Positions 1 to 10,055 of a DNA stretch of 31,375 bases are shown here, in pieces. The notes beneath the pieces are model-generated. The model was not told where the DNA came from. It saw only the letters and a program-made list of their open reading frames with translations, and did not search any database. This stretch comes from DASVDK01 sp036381125 [NCBI: Thermodesulfobacteriota bacterium] (lineage in GTDB: Bacteria > DASVDK01), in contig DASVDK010000266.1 of the NCBI GenBank assembly GCA_036381125.1, positions 1 to 31,375 of the forward strand, written 5' to 3'. Numbering within the stretch: position 1 is the first letter of the stretch; each line of letters begins with the position of its first letter. Position numbers and translations under genes: made by a program.

Positions 1-200
1 AGGGGCCACCGGTCTGGTGGCGGCGCGAAGCGCCGCGCGAGCCGGCGCGGGAGCGCCGACGTGAGGCGAGGGGCCACCGGGCGTGGCGCGGCGCAAGCCG
101 CGCATCGAGTGAAGGCCGGACTTGTTCCGGCCGGAGCGGACGATGGCCCCGAGCCGGTGGTGGAGCGGAGGCCCGGCTTTGCCGGGCCGGAGCGGAAGCC
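1..200. repeat. Array of short GC-rich hairpins upstream of dxr
   Basis: This non-coding stretch holds four perfect inverted repeats in a row: 20-26/30-36 (7 bp, loop GAA), 86-92/97-103 (7 bp, GCAA loop), 114-120/126-132 (7 bp) and 170-177/181-188 (8 bp, loop TTT). The 12-mer AGGGGCCACCGG occurs at 1-12 and again at 69-80, each followed by a similar hairpin. A second module (GGCCGGAGCGGA followed by a GGCCCCGAGCCG-like stretch) follows hairpins three and four. The organisation is therefore modular and duplicated. No gene was seen in 1-229. It could be a dispersed intergenic repeat family; a related GGCTTTGCC hairpin occurs near 15621-15633. Function is unknown. Confidence 0.6.
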
Positions 201-229
201 GGCCCCGAGCCGTTGAAGGAAACCATGCC

Positions 230-1453
230 GTGACGAGCCCGCGCCCCGCACCCACCCGCAAGCGCCTCGCCCTGCTCGGCTCCACCGGGTCGATCGGGGT
301 GAGCACGCTCGACATCGTCGCGACCTTCCCCGAGCGCTTCTCGGTCGTCGCCATGGCCGCCGGGCAGCGCGTCGAGCTGCTCGCGGAGCAGGTGCGCCGG
401 TTCCGCCCGCGCCTGGTCTCGGTGCGGGACGCCGCCGCGGCGGCGGCGCTCGAGGCCCGGCTGCCGGCCGGGCTCGACGTGGAGGTCCGCTGGGGCACCG
501 AGGGCGCGGTCGCGGCGGCCACGCACGAGGCGGCCGACCTGGTCGTCTCGGCGATCGTCGGCGCCGCCGGTCTCGAGCCGACCTACGCCGCCATCCGGGC
601 CGGCAAGTCGGTGGCGGTGGCCAACAAGGAGCCGCTCGTCATGGCGGGCGCCCTCGTGATGGGCGAGGCGGCGCGCCAGGGGGTGCAGGTCTTCCCCATC
701 GACAGCGAGCACTCGGCCATCTTCCAGTCGCTCGTCGGCCACCGGAAGGCCGACGTCCGGCGCCTCATCCTCACCGCCTCGGGCGGGCCGTTCCTGAACG
801 TGCCGCGCGAGCGCCTGGCCCACGTGACCGTGGCCGAGGCGCTGAACCACCCCAACTGGCGCATGGGGCCCAAGATCACCATCGACTCGGCGACCCTCAT
901 GAACAAGGGGCTCGAGGTGATCGAGGCGTCGTGGCTCTTCGGCATCGAGCCCGCGCGCATCGCCATCCACGTCCACCCGCAGTCGATCGTGCACGCCATG
1001 GTCGAGTACATCGACGGCGCGGTCGTGGCCCAGATGGGGGTGCCCGACATGCGCGGGCCGATCGCCTACGCCCTGGCCTACCCGGACCGGCTGCCGGTGC
1101 CGCTGCCGCCGCTCGACCTCTGCGCCCTCGCCGGCCTCACGTTCCTGCCGCCCGACCACGAGCGGTTCCCCGCGGTGAACCTGGCCTACCGGGCCGCGCG
1201 CGTCGGCGGCACGCTGCCGGCCGTGCTGAACGCCGCGAACGAGGTGGCCGTGGCCGCCTTCCTCGACGGCCGCCTCCCCTTCGCCGGGATCCCGGTGCTC
1301 ATCGAGCGGGCGATGGATGCGCACGCGCCGCGTCCGATCGCCACGCTCGAGGACGTGCGAGCCGCCGACGCCGACGGCCGCCGCCTGGCCGAGGAGCAGC
1401 TCGCCAGGCTCGGCCCCGCCGGGCCGCAGCCCCCGGCCCGGGCGGCGACGTAG
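230..1453 (+). CDS. dxr: 1-deoxy-D-xylulose 5-phosphate reductoisomerase
   Basis: Cytoplasmic enzyme of the MEP isoprenoid pathway: it rearranges and reduces DXP to 2-C-methyl-D-erythritol 4-phosphate with NADPH and a divalent metal. The 407-residue product has the N-terminal nucleotide-binding motif GSTGSIG (residues 17-23), the VANKE motif, metal-ligand signature PIDSEHSA (D158, E160) and MNKGLE (E229), plus HPQSIVHAMVEY and QMGVPDMRGP. Length fits the family (about 390-400). The frame is open upstream to 122, but that part is arginine/proline-rich and lies in the hairpin array. I chose GTG at 230 because GAAGGA at 215-220 precedes it at a good distance and family homology starts just after. 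It is followed by rseP, the usual partner of dxr. Confidence 0.96.
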   Translation: MTSPRPAPTRKRLALLGSTGSIGVSTLDIVATFPERFSVVAMAAGQRVELLAEQVRRFRPRLVSVRDAAAAAALEARLPAGLDVEVRWGTEGAVAAATHEAADLVVSAIVGAAGLEPTYAAIRAGKSVAVANKEPLVMAGALVMGEAARQGVQVFPIDSEHSAIFQSLVGHRKADVRRLILTASGGPFLNVPRERLAHVTVAEALNHPNWRMGPKITIDSATLMNKGLEVIEASWLFGIEPARIAIHVHPQSIVHAMVEYIDGAVVAQMGVPDMRGPIAYALAYPDRLPVPLPPLDLCALAGLTFLPPDHERFPAVNLAYRAARVGGTLPAVLNAANEVAVAAFLDGRLPFAGIPVLIERAMDAHAPRPIATLEDVRAADADGRRLAEEQLARLGPAGPQPPARAAT

Positions 1454-1550
1454 GCGCCGCAGGGGCAAGTGGCCTCCGGCACGGCCATCGCCCCGGGTCC
1501 GGATGGCCGATGCGCACCCGGCGGGCGGGCCCCCGTCGGCCAGGGGACCG

Positions 1551-1602
1551 GGTGACGGCGGCGCGCCGTTGGTGGTAGACTCCGCTCCTTTGGATCGGAG
1601 GT
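1551..1602 (+). promoter_or_regulatory. Possible promoter and RBS-overlapping hairpin before rseP
   Basis: The 153-base gap between dxr and rseP contains TAGACT at 1576-1581 with a weak -35 candidate, GTGACG at 1552-1557, 18 bases upstream. An imperfect inverted repeat (CTCCGCTCC, loop TTT, GGATCGGAG; one mismatch) spans about 1580-1600 and includes the start of the rseP ribosome-binding site GGAGG (1597-1601). The promoter match is marginal. The hairpin could reduce translation initiation, but that is inference only. Confidence 0.25.
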
Positions 1603-1606
1603 AGCA

Positions 1607-2761
1607 GTGCCCGAGTTCATGGCCGCGATCAGCGTTGGCGCCGTCGGCGGGGTGCTCGAGAAGCTCCTGCTCATCGTCTTCGTCCTGGGCGCCCTCATCT
1701 TCGTGCACGAACTCGGACACTTCCTCCTGGCCAAGTGGTCCGGCGTGGGGGTCCTCAAGTTCTCCCTCGGCTTCGGGCCCACCCTCTTCGGCCGGCGGAT
1801 CGGCGAGACCGAGTACGTCGTGTCGCTCATCCCGCTCGGCGGCTACGTGAAGATGGTCGGGGAGGGGGACGGGCCGGGGCAGGGTGGGGCGGAGTTCTCC
1901 GAGGCCGACCGGCAGCGCGCCTTCTCCGAGCAGTCGGTCTGGAAGCGGTTCCTCATCGTCTTCGCCGGCCCCGGCTTCAACCTCCTCACGGCCGTGGTGC
2001 TCCTCACCGCGGCCGCGGCGGTCTTCGGGCTGCCGGTCCCCACCGAGCGGCCGATCGTCGGCGAGGTCGTGGAGACGCGGCCGCCGGAGGCCCCGTCGCC
2101 GGCGCAGGAGGCCGGCCTGCGGTCGGGCGATCGCGTGGTCAGCGTGAACGGCGTCCCGGTGGCCTCGTGGGAGGAGATGGCGAAGGCCATCAACGCCAGC
2201 GGCGGGCAGCCGATCGCGCTCGTCGTCGCGCGAGAGGGCGAGGGGGAGCGGACGCTCACGGTGCACCCGCGCGAGGAAGCGGTGCGCGACATCTTCGGCG
2301 AGCCGGTCGCCGGCGGGGAGCGGCGCTTCGTCATCGGCATCCGCCCGGCGCCGGAGTACCAGGAGGTCTCGCTCCTCGAGTCGGTGCAGGTCGGCGCCAT
2401 CGAGGCCTGGCGGATGACCGCGTTGACGGTCGAGGCGCTCGTCCGCCTCGTGCAGGGCCGCATCTCCGCGAGCACCATCGGCGGGCCGCTGCTCATCGGC
2501 GAGCAGACCATCCGGCACGCGGAGCAGGGGGCCGTGGCGCTCCTGCGCTTCATGGCGCTCCTCAGCGTCAACCTCGGCGTGCTGAACCTCCTGCCGGTGC
2601 CGGTTCTCGACGGCGGGCACCTGCTCTTCTTCGTCGTCGAGATGGTCACGCGACGGCCGGTCTCGCTCAGGACGCGCGAGATCGCGCAGCACGTGGGCCT
2701 CATGATGCTCCTGCTGCTGATGGGCTTCGCCATCTTCAACGACATCCGGCGCTGGCTCTAG
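1607..2761 (+). CDS. rseP: RIP metalloprotease RseP (site-2 protease)
   Basis: Inner-membrane zinc metalloprotease that cuts transmembrane segments, classically of anti-sigma factors in envelope-stress signalling, and also clears signal-peptide remnants. The 384-residue protein has an N-terminal membrane helix with the catalytic HELGH motif (residues 34-38), a second hydrophobic helix after FAGPGFNLLTAVVLL, one clear PDZ-like domain (about residues 130-215, including AGLRSGDRVVSVNG), and C-terminal helices carrying the third zinc-ligand motif LDGGH (D335). One PDZ domain rather than the tandem pair of the E. coli enzyme is common in shorter RseP proteins. GTG at 1607 follows GGAGG by five bases; ATG at 1619 is an alternative. 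Adjacent to dxr as in many Gram-negative genomes. Confidence 0.95.
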   Translation: MPEFMAAISVGAVGGVLEKLLLIVFVLGALIFVHELGHFLLAKWSGVGVLKFSLGFGPTLFGRRIGETEYVVSLIPLGGYVKMVGEGDGPGQGGAEFSEADRQRAFSEQSVWKRFLIVFAGPGFNLLTAVVLLTAAAAVFGLPVPTERPIVGEVVETRPPEAPSPAQEAGLRSGDRVVSVNGVPVASWEEMAKAINASGGQPIALVVAREGEGERTLTVHPREEAVRDIFGEPVAGGERRFVIGIRPAPEYQEVSLLESVQVGAIEAWRMTALTVEALVRLVQGRISASTIGGPLLIGEQTIRHAEQGAVALLRFMALLSVNLGVLNLLPVPVLDGGHLLFFVVEMVTRRPVSLRTREIAQHVGLMMLLLLMGFAIFNDIRRWL

Positions 2762-2783
2762 CCGTGCGGCGGTCGGCCGCCTC

Positions 2784-3464
2784 GTGAAGGTCCTCGGCGT
2801 CGACACCTCCACCCCTCAGGCGGCCATCGCGCTGACCGACGGCGACGCGCTCGTGGCCGAGGCGCGCCTGCCGGTCAGGCGCGGCGAGGCCGAGCGGCTC
2901 CTGCCGGCCATCGACCGGCTCCTGTCCGACGCGCGGGTGGGGCTCGCCGAGCTTTCCGGCGTCGGCGTCGCGATCGGACCCGGCTCGTTCACCGGCCTTC
3001 GGATCGGCCTCGCCACCGTGAAGGGGCTCGCCCTGGGCGCCGGGCTGCGGGTGGTGGGCGTCCCGAGCCTCGACGCCCTCGCCTGGCAGGTGCCCTGGGC
3101 CCTCCTCCCCGTCGTGCCGCTCCTCGACGCACGCCGGGGCGAGGTCTACGGCGCCAGGTTCGAGCCGGAGGCGGCCGGCGCCCTCGCGCGCGTCACCGAG
3201 GACGCGGCGCTCGACCTCGAGGGGCTGGCGGCCCTGGTGGGCGACGGGCCGGCGCTGCTCGTCGGGCCGGGGGCCGATGCCTGGCGCGAGGCCGTGACGG
3301 CCCGCCTGGGGCTGCGCGCCCGCTTCGTCCCCTCCGCGCTGGTCGGCCCGCGCGGCCTGGCCGTCGCCAGGCTCGCGGCCGCCCGCCTGGCGGCCGGCGA
3401 GGCCGACCCGGTCGATCGCCTGGTGCCGCGCTACGTCCGGGGGTTCGGGCGCGAGGCGTCCTGA
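2784..3464 (+). CDS. tsaB: tRNA threonylcarbamoyladenosine biosynthesis protein TsaB
   Basis: TsaB is the non-catalytic ASKHA-fold partner that pairs with TsaD (and TsaE) to place threonylcarbamoyl on A37 of ANN-decoding tRNAs in the cytoplasm. The 226-residue product begins with VLGVDTSTPQAAIAL and has the family motif GPGSFTGLRIGLATVKGLA near residues 71-90, both typical of TsaB/YeaZ. Length is normal. Start GTG 2784 lies 23 bases after the rseP stop, so the gene may be read with dxr-rseP. The acetyltransferase gene rimI that often follows tsaB is absent; the next 224 bases are non-coding. Confidence 0.92.
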   Translation: MKVLGVDTSTPQAAIALTDGDALVAEARLPVRRGEAERLLPAIDRLLSDARVGLAELSGVGVAIGPGSFTGLRIGLATVKGLALGAGLRVVGVPSLDALAWQVPWALLPVVPLLDARRGEVYGARFEPEAAGALARVTEDAALDLEGLAALVGDGPALLVGPGADAWREAVTARLGLRARFVPSALVGPRGLAVARLAAARLAAGEADPVDRLVPRYVRGFGREAS

Positions 3465-3583
3465 AGCCCGATCGGCCGCGACCCGGGCGGCCATGCGGCC
3501 GCCTCGCGCCGCGGGCGTGCCCCCGGATGCCATGGAATCGGCATGCTATCATGCACGGGCGTGCTCCCCCGCACCCCTCCGCG

Positions 3584-3612
3584 TTGACAACGCCGTGTGC
3601 CGGACGTATGCT
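3584..3612 (+). promoter_or_regulatory. Strong sigma-70-type promoter upstream of the YdcH-like gene
   Basis: A perfect TTGACA at 3584-3589 is followed 17 bases later by TATGCT at 3607-3612. This is the best vegetative promoter match in the window. It lies 77 bases ahead of the DUF465 start and could serve that gene and, by read-through of the hairpin at 3937-4006, the ilv genes. Just upstream at 3542-3555 is a small inverted repeat, GCATG-CTAT-CATGC (roughly -50 to -65), which could be an operator; that role is speculative. Confidence 0.75.
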
Positions 3613-3688
3613 CCCGCGAAAGGGGTCGCGCACCTCGAGGTCGGCGGGTCGCGCCGCCGCTTCCCTCCTGTCTTTCGGGGGACCGTTC

Positions 3689-3904
3689 ATGACCGAAAGA
3701 GAAGCCATCGTTGCGCGTCTGGCCCAGGAGAACGACGAGTTTGCCCGGATGGTACGCGAGCACGCCGAACTCGACCGGCAGGTAGCCGAGCTCGAGCGTC
3801 GCGTACACCTGTCCACCGACGAGGAGCTGGAACTCAAGCGGATCAAGAAGCTCAAGCTCGCCGGCAAGGACCGGATCGAGGCGATGCTAGCGGCATACAG
3901 ATAG
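3689..3904 (+). CDS. Small DUF465/YdcH-like coiled-coil protein
   Basis: A 71-residue, highly charged, predicted all-helical cytoplasmic protein. The sequence runs through a heptad-like segment (VREHAELDRQVAELERRV) to a C-terminal basic stretch, LKRIKKLKLAGKDRIEAML. That pattern (E/D-rich helix, then the LKKxKLxxKDxIE motif) is the signature of the DUF465/YdcH family, whose molecular role is not established to my knowledge. The frame stays open upstream to 3527, but ATG 3689 is chosen because GGGGGA at 3677-3682 precedes it and family similarity starts there; a promoter at 3584-3612 would also exclude the earlier start. The gene stands alone between a strong promoter and a strong hairpin, which suggests abundant expression. 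Confidence 0.8.
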   Translation: MTEREAIVARLAQENDEFARMVREHAELDRQVAELERRVHLSTDEELELKRIKKLKLAGKDRIEAMLAAYR

Positions 3905-3936
3905 CCGACGGGCCGAACGCAGCCCGGGCCACTCTG

Positions 3937-4006
3937 AGGCGACTCGGGCGGCTTCGGGGGGCGCACTCGGCCCCCCGGTAACGAAGCCGCCTCCGAGTCG
4001 CCTTTT
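3937..4006 (+). terminator. Nested hairpin terminator or attenuator between YdcH-like gene and ilvB
   Basis: The arms at 3937-3956 and 3982-4003 are complementary over about 20 bp with one two-base bulge. The loop contains a second stem, a run of Gs (3956-3961) against Cs (3971-3976). The outer stem ends in CCTTTTCGTTT, a T-rich tail, so the structure fits a rho-independent terminator. It sits 33 bases after the YdcH-like stop and 94 bases before the ilvB start. I see no good promoter between hairpin and ilvB, so partial read-through (attenuation) of the ilv operon is possible. No leader peptide rich in Ile, Leu or Val codons is visible. Confidence 0.8.
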
Positions 4007-4099
4007 CGTTTGGCTCTTGGACTGGCAACGATGGCCAGCATGCAGGCCGGAGAGGTCGATCGACCCCGGCCCCGGGTTGGGAGGCCGACGCAGGTCGCC

Positions 4100-5800
<1,701 letters not shown>

Positions 5801-5814
5801 AGGCGGAAGCGAGC

Positions 5815-6336
5815 ATGCGCCACACGCTGTCCGTCCTGGTCGAGAACGAGTTCGGCGTCCTCGCGCGGATCGCCGGCATGTTCAGCGCCAGGGGCTACAA
5901 CATCGAGAGCCTGACCGTCGCCGAGACGCTCGACCCGACGGTCTCCCGGATGACCATCATCACCCGGGGGAGCGACCAGATCATCGAGCAGATCACCAAG
6001 CAGCTCCACCGCCTCGTGAACGTCCTCAAGGTCGTGGACGTGACCGAGGAGGGGGACCACATCACGCGCGAGATGGTCCTCATCAAGGTGACCGCCGACG
6101 GCGACGCGCGGGCCGAGGTGCTGCGCCTGGTCGAGATCTTCCGCGGGCGCGTCGTCGACGTCTCGCCCCGGACGCTCACCGTCGAGGTCACCGGGACCGA
6201 GGACAAGATCAAGGCCATCATCGACCTCATGATGCCGCTCGGCATCAAGGAGGTCGCCCGCTCCGGCCAGGTGGCCATGGCGCGGGGAGCGAAGACCCTG
6301 GGCGGAGAGCGGAAGCCCGCCCGGACGGAGGGGTAA
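5815..6336 (+). CDS. ilvN: Acetolactate synthase small (regulatory) subunit
   Basis: Regulatory partner of IlvB that stimulates activity and confers feedback inhibition by branched-chain amino acids. The 173-residue protein has an N-terminal ACT domain ([20 protein letters not shown], then [16 protein letters not shown]) at residues 3-75 and the C-terminal AHAS small-subunit domain ([20 protein letters not shown] onward). Length fits the long IlvH/IlvN type. It starts with ATG 14 bases after the ilvB stop, preceded by an AGGCGGAAG stretch, and ends 10 bases before ilvC. It is clearly one operon. Confidence 0.96.
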   Translation: MRHTLSVLVENEFGVLARIAGMFSARGYNIESLTVAETLDPTVSRMTIITRGSDQIIEQITKQLHRLVNVLKVVDVTEEGDHITREMVLIKVTADGDARAEVLRLVEIFRGRVVDVSPRTLTVEVTGTEDKIKAIIDLMMPLGIKEVARSGQVAMARGAKTLGGERKPARTEG

Positions 6337-6346
6337 GGGAAGGGCG

Positions 6347-7369
<1,023 letters not shown>

Positions 7370-7501
7370 CGGAGCCGTGCGTCCGGCAAGATCCCGCAGG
7401 CAGCGTGACGGGCTGCGTCCGGCAACGCCCGGGAGCGGCCGTGCCGGCAACGCCGTGAGGAGCGCCGGGCGGCGGCCGGAGCGCGGAGAGAGACGGTCCA
7501 G
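7370..7501. repeat. Short imperfect repeats between ilvC and psd
   Basis: The 12-mer TGCGTCCGGCAA occurs at 7378-7389 and again at 7414-7425. The overlapping 11-mer CCGGCAACGCC occurs at 7419-7429 and 7444-7454. The gap has no gene and no convincing promoter or T-tailed hairpin. The repeats may be slippage-derived. Confidence 0.45.
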
Positions 7502-8188
7502 GTGAGCGTGTTCGTGCGGGAGCGCGGGCCGTCGGGGCCCCCGCCGATGGACGAGGCGATCGTCCGGGAGGGGTGGCCGTTCGCGGCGATCGCGGGCGGG
7601 CTGGCGGTGCTCGGCTGGGCCGCGGCCGGCCCCTGGGCCGGCGTGCCCCTCCTCGCCCTGACCGCCTTCACCCTGAACTTCTTCCGCAACCCGCACCGCG
7701 ACGTGCCGGCCGATCCGGGGGTGGTCGTGGCGCCGGCCGACGGCGTCGTCTGCGAGGTGGCCGACGAGGCGTCGCCCCGGCTCCTCGACGGGCCGGCGCG
7801 CCGGCTGTCGATCTTCATGAACGTGCTCGACGTCCACGTGAACCGCTCGCCGATCGCCGGCGTGGTCCGGGAGGTCGTCTACAACCCGGGGCGGTTCCTC
7901 GCGGCGAACGTGCCGAAGGCCTCGCTCGAGAACGAGCAGAACGCCCTGGTCCTCGAGTCGGCGGCCGGCCGGCGCGTGCTGCTCGTCCAGATCGCCGGGC
8001 TCGTCGCCCGGCGGATCGTGAACTACGCGCGCCCGGGCGACCGGCTCGCGCGCGGCCAGCGGTTCGGCCTGATCCGGTTCGGCTCGCGGGTCGACGTGTA
8101 CCTGCCCGACGACGCCGAGGTCGCCGTGGCGCTCGGCCAGCGGGTGGTCGGCGGCGAGACGGTCATCGCCCGCCTGTCGGGAGTCTGA
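7502..8188 (+). CDS. psd: Phosphatidylserine decarboxylase proenzyme
   Basis: Membrane-associated, pyruvoyl-dependent enzyme that makes phosphatidylethanolamine from phosphatidylserine. The 228-residue protein is the short Psd type: one or two N-terminal hydrophobic segments (about residues 26-60), FFRNPHRDVP, APADGVV (residues 77-83), the histidine-containing stretch MNVLDVHVNRSPIAG, and the self-cleavage site RFGSRVDVYLP. Ser195 of the Gly194-Ser195 pair should become the pyruvoyl group, leaving a short alpha chain. GTG 7502 is preceded by a purine-rich GGAGAGAGA region. The gene is followed after three bases by pssA, which supplies its substrate, so the pair encodes the whole PS-to-PE branch. 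Confidence 0.95.
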   Translation: MSVFVRERGPSGPPPMDEAIVREGWPFAAIAGGLAVLGWAAAGPWAGVPLLALTAFTLNFFRNPHRDVPADPGVVVAPADGVVCEVADEASPRLLDGPARRLSIFMNVLDVHVNRSPIAGVVREVVYNPGRFLAANVPKASLENEQNALVLESAAGRRVLLVQIAGLVARRIVNYARPGDRLARGQRFGLIRFGSRVDVYLPDDAEVAVALGQRVVGGETVIARLSGV

Positions 8189-8191
8189 GCC

Positions 8192-8926
8192 ATGCAGAAG
8201 GGCATCTACGTCCTCCCGAACCTGTTCACCGCGGCGTCGCTCTTCTCCGGCTTCTTCGCGATCGTGTCGACGTTCAACGGAGAGTACGCGAGGGCCGCGG
8301 TGGCCATCCTCGTCTCGGCCATCCTCGACAGCCTCGACGGCAAGGTCGCGCGGCTCACCGGCACGACGAGCCGGTTCGGCGTCGAGTTCGACTCGCTGGC
8401 CGACGTGATCGCCTTCGGCGTGACGCCGGGCGTGCTGGTGTACGCCTGGGCGCTTCGGCCCTTCGACAAGCTCGGCTGGCTCGCGGCCTTCCTCTACGTG
8501 GCCTGCACGGCCCTCAGGCTGGCGCGCTTCAACGTCCAGATCAGCACCGTGGACTCCAAGCGCTTCAACGGGTTGCCGTCGCCCGCGGCCGCGTGCTGCA
8601 TCGCGACCACGATCCTCCTCTTCGCCCATTTCGAGGTGGACGAGCCGTCGCGGCACGTCCCGCTCCTGATCATGGTCTTCGCGCTCGCGTTCCTCATGGT
8701 GAGCGGCTTCAAGTACAACTCGTTCAAGGACGCGGACCTCTACCGCCGCCAGCCGTTCTACACGCTCGTGCTCTTCGTCCTGCTGCTGGCCATCGTGGCG
8801 TACGAGCCGCAGATCATGCTCTTCACCATCTTCATCCTCTACGCGCTCAGCGGGCCGGTCGCCGCGCTCCTCGCGCTCGGTCGACGTCACCAGCGCGAGC
8901 CGTCCCCGGCGCACGAGACGCGGTAG
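8192..8926 (+). CDS. pssA: CDP-diacylglycerol--serine O-phosphatidyltransferase
   Basis: Integral inner-membrane enzyme that condenses CDP-diacylglycerol and serine to phosphatidylserine. The 244-residue protein has the CDP-alcohol phosphatidyltransferase motif, D-G-x2-A-R-x8-G-x3-D-x3-D, in the stretch from DSLDGKVARL to FDSLADVIAFG (about residues 47-75). Multiple hydrophobic helices surround it, and YVACTALRLARFN and LPSPAAA are typical of PssA. ATG 8192 lies three bases after the psd stop, indicating tight coupling. In related genomes leuA often follows pssA; here the next gene is leuB. Confidence 0.95.
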   Translation: MQKGIYVLPNLFTAASLFSGFFAIVSTFNGEYARAAVAILVSAILDSLDGKVARLTGTTSRFGVEFDSLADVIAFGVTPGVLVYAWALRPFDKLGWLAAFLYVACTALRLARFNVQISTVDSKRFNGLPSPAAACCIATTILLFAHFEVDEPSRHVPLLIMVFALAFLMVSGFKYNSFKDADLYRRQPFYTLVLFVLLLAIVAYEPQIMLFTIFILYALSGPVAALLALGRRHQREPSPAHETR

Positions 8927-8967
8927 GGGCCTCGTGACAGCGGAGCCATGACGGGAGGTATCTCGAG

Positions 8968-10053
8968 ATGAGCGAGAAGCTGGTGGCCGTGCTGCCCGGA
9001 GACGGCATCGGGCAGGAGGTGACCGAGGAGGCGGTGGCGGTCCTGGAGGTCGCCGCGAAGAAGGCCGGCAAGGCGGTCCGCTTCGAGCGGGCGCCGGTCG
9101 GCGGCACCGCCTACGACCTCACCGGCTCGCCGCTGCCGCCCGAGACGCTGGCGCTCGCGCAGCGAGCCGACGCGGTGCTCCTCGGCGCCGTCGGCGGCCC
9201 GAAGTGGGAGCCGCTCGACTTCTCGGTCCGCCCGGAGCGGGCCATCCTGGGCCTCCGCAAGGAGCTGGGCCTCTACGCGAACCTGCGTCCCGCCAGGGTC
9301 TTCCCGGCGCTCGCCGACGCCTCCACGCTCAAGCGCGAGGTGATCGACGGCGTCGACATGATCGTCGTGCGCGAGCTGGTCGGCGGCATCTACTTCGGCC
9401 ACCCGCGCGGCGTGGAGCGGATGCCCGACGGCACCGAGCGCGGCGTGAACACCGAGGTCTACACCACCCCCGAGATCGAGCGGATTCTCAGGGTCGGCTT
9501 CGACCTCGCGCGCGCGCGGCGCAAGCGCCTCTGCTCGGTCGACAAGGCCAACGTCCTCGAGTCCTCCGAGCTCTGGCGGAACACGGCCATCCGGATGGGC
9601 CGCGACTACCCGGACGTCCAGCTCACGCACATGTACGTCGACAACGCCGCGATGCAGCTCATCCGCAACCCGAAGGAGTTCGACGTGCTCGTCACGTCCA
9701 ACATCTTCGGGGACATCCTGTCGGACGAGGCGTCGATGCTGACCGGCTCGCTCGGAATGCTCCCCTCGGCGTCGCTCGGCGGCCGGGTCGGCCTCTACGA
9801 GCCGATCCACGGTACCGCCCCGGACATCGCCGGCCAGGACAGGGCCAACCCCCTGGCCACCATCCTCTCGGCCGCGATGCTCGCCCGGCTGTCGTTCGGC
9901 TGGGAGGACGTGGCGTCGAGCATCGAGGGCGCCGTGCAGCGGGTCCTCGACGAGGGCTACCGCACGGCCGACATCTACCGGCCCGCGCCGGGCGTCACCC
10001 TCAAGTCGGTCGGCTGCAAGGCGATGGGCCGCGCCGTACGGGAGGCCGTCTAG
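8968..10053 (+). CDS. leuB: 3-isopropylmalate dehydrogenase
   Basis: NAD-dependent, metal-requiring oxidative decarboxylase of leucine synthesis, converting 3-isopropylmalate to 4-methyl-2-oxopentanoate. The 361-residue product has the family start [13 protein letters not shown], the LGAVGGPKW loop, substrate-binding [20 protein letters not shown] (about residues 89-108), [12 protein letters not shown], the metal-site signature [20 protein letters not shown], and [12 protein letters not shown] near residues 274-285. The RBS GGGAGG precedes ATG 8968. It is directly followed by asd (2 bases between stop and start). LeuA and LeuCD are not encoded in this window. Confidence 0.96.
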   Translation: MSEKLVAVLPGDGIGQEVTEEAVAVLEVAAKKAGKAVRFERAPVGGTAYDLTGSPLPPETLALAQRADAVLLGAVGGPKWEPLDFSVRPERAILGLRKELGLYANLRPARVFPALADASTLKREVIDGVDMIVVRELVGGIYFGHPRGVERMPDGTERGVNTEVYTTPEIERILRVGFDLARARRKRLCSVDKANVLESSELWRNTAIRMGRDYPDVQLTHMYVDNAAMQLIRNPKEFDVLVTSNIFGDILSDEASMLTGSLGMLPSASLGGRVGLYEPIHGTAPDIAGQDRANPLATILSAAMLARLSFGWEDVASSIEGAVQRVLDEGYRTADIYRPAPGVTLKSVGCKAMGRAVREAV

Positions 10054-10055
10054 AC

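Noticed and set aside
122-229. A 36-codon N-terminal extension of Dxr from TTG 122
   Set aside because: It lies in the hairpin array, has no homology-like character, and a good RBS precedes GTG 230.
4010-4099. A 30-codon N-terminal extension of IlvB
   Set aside because: It begins directly in the T-rich tail of the terminator-like hairpin and the family start matches ATG 4100.
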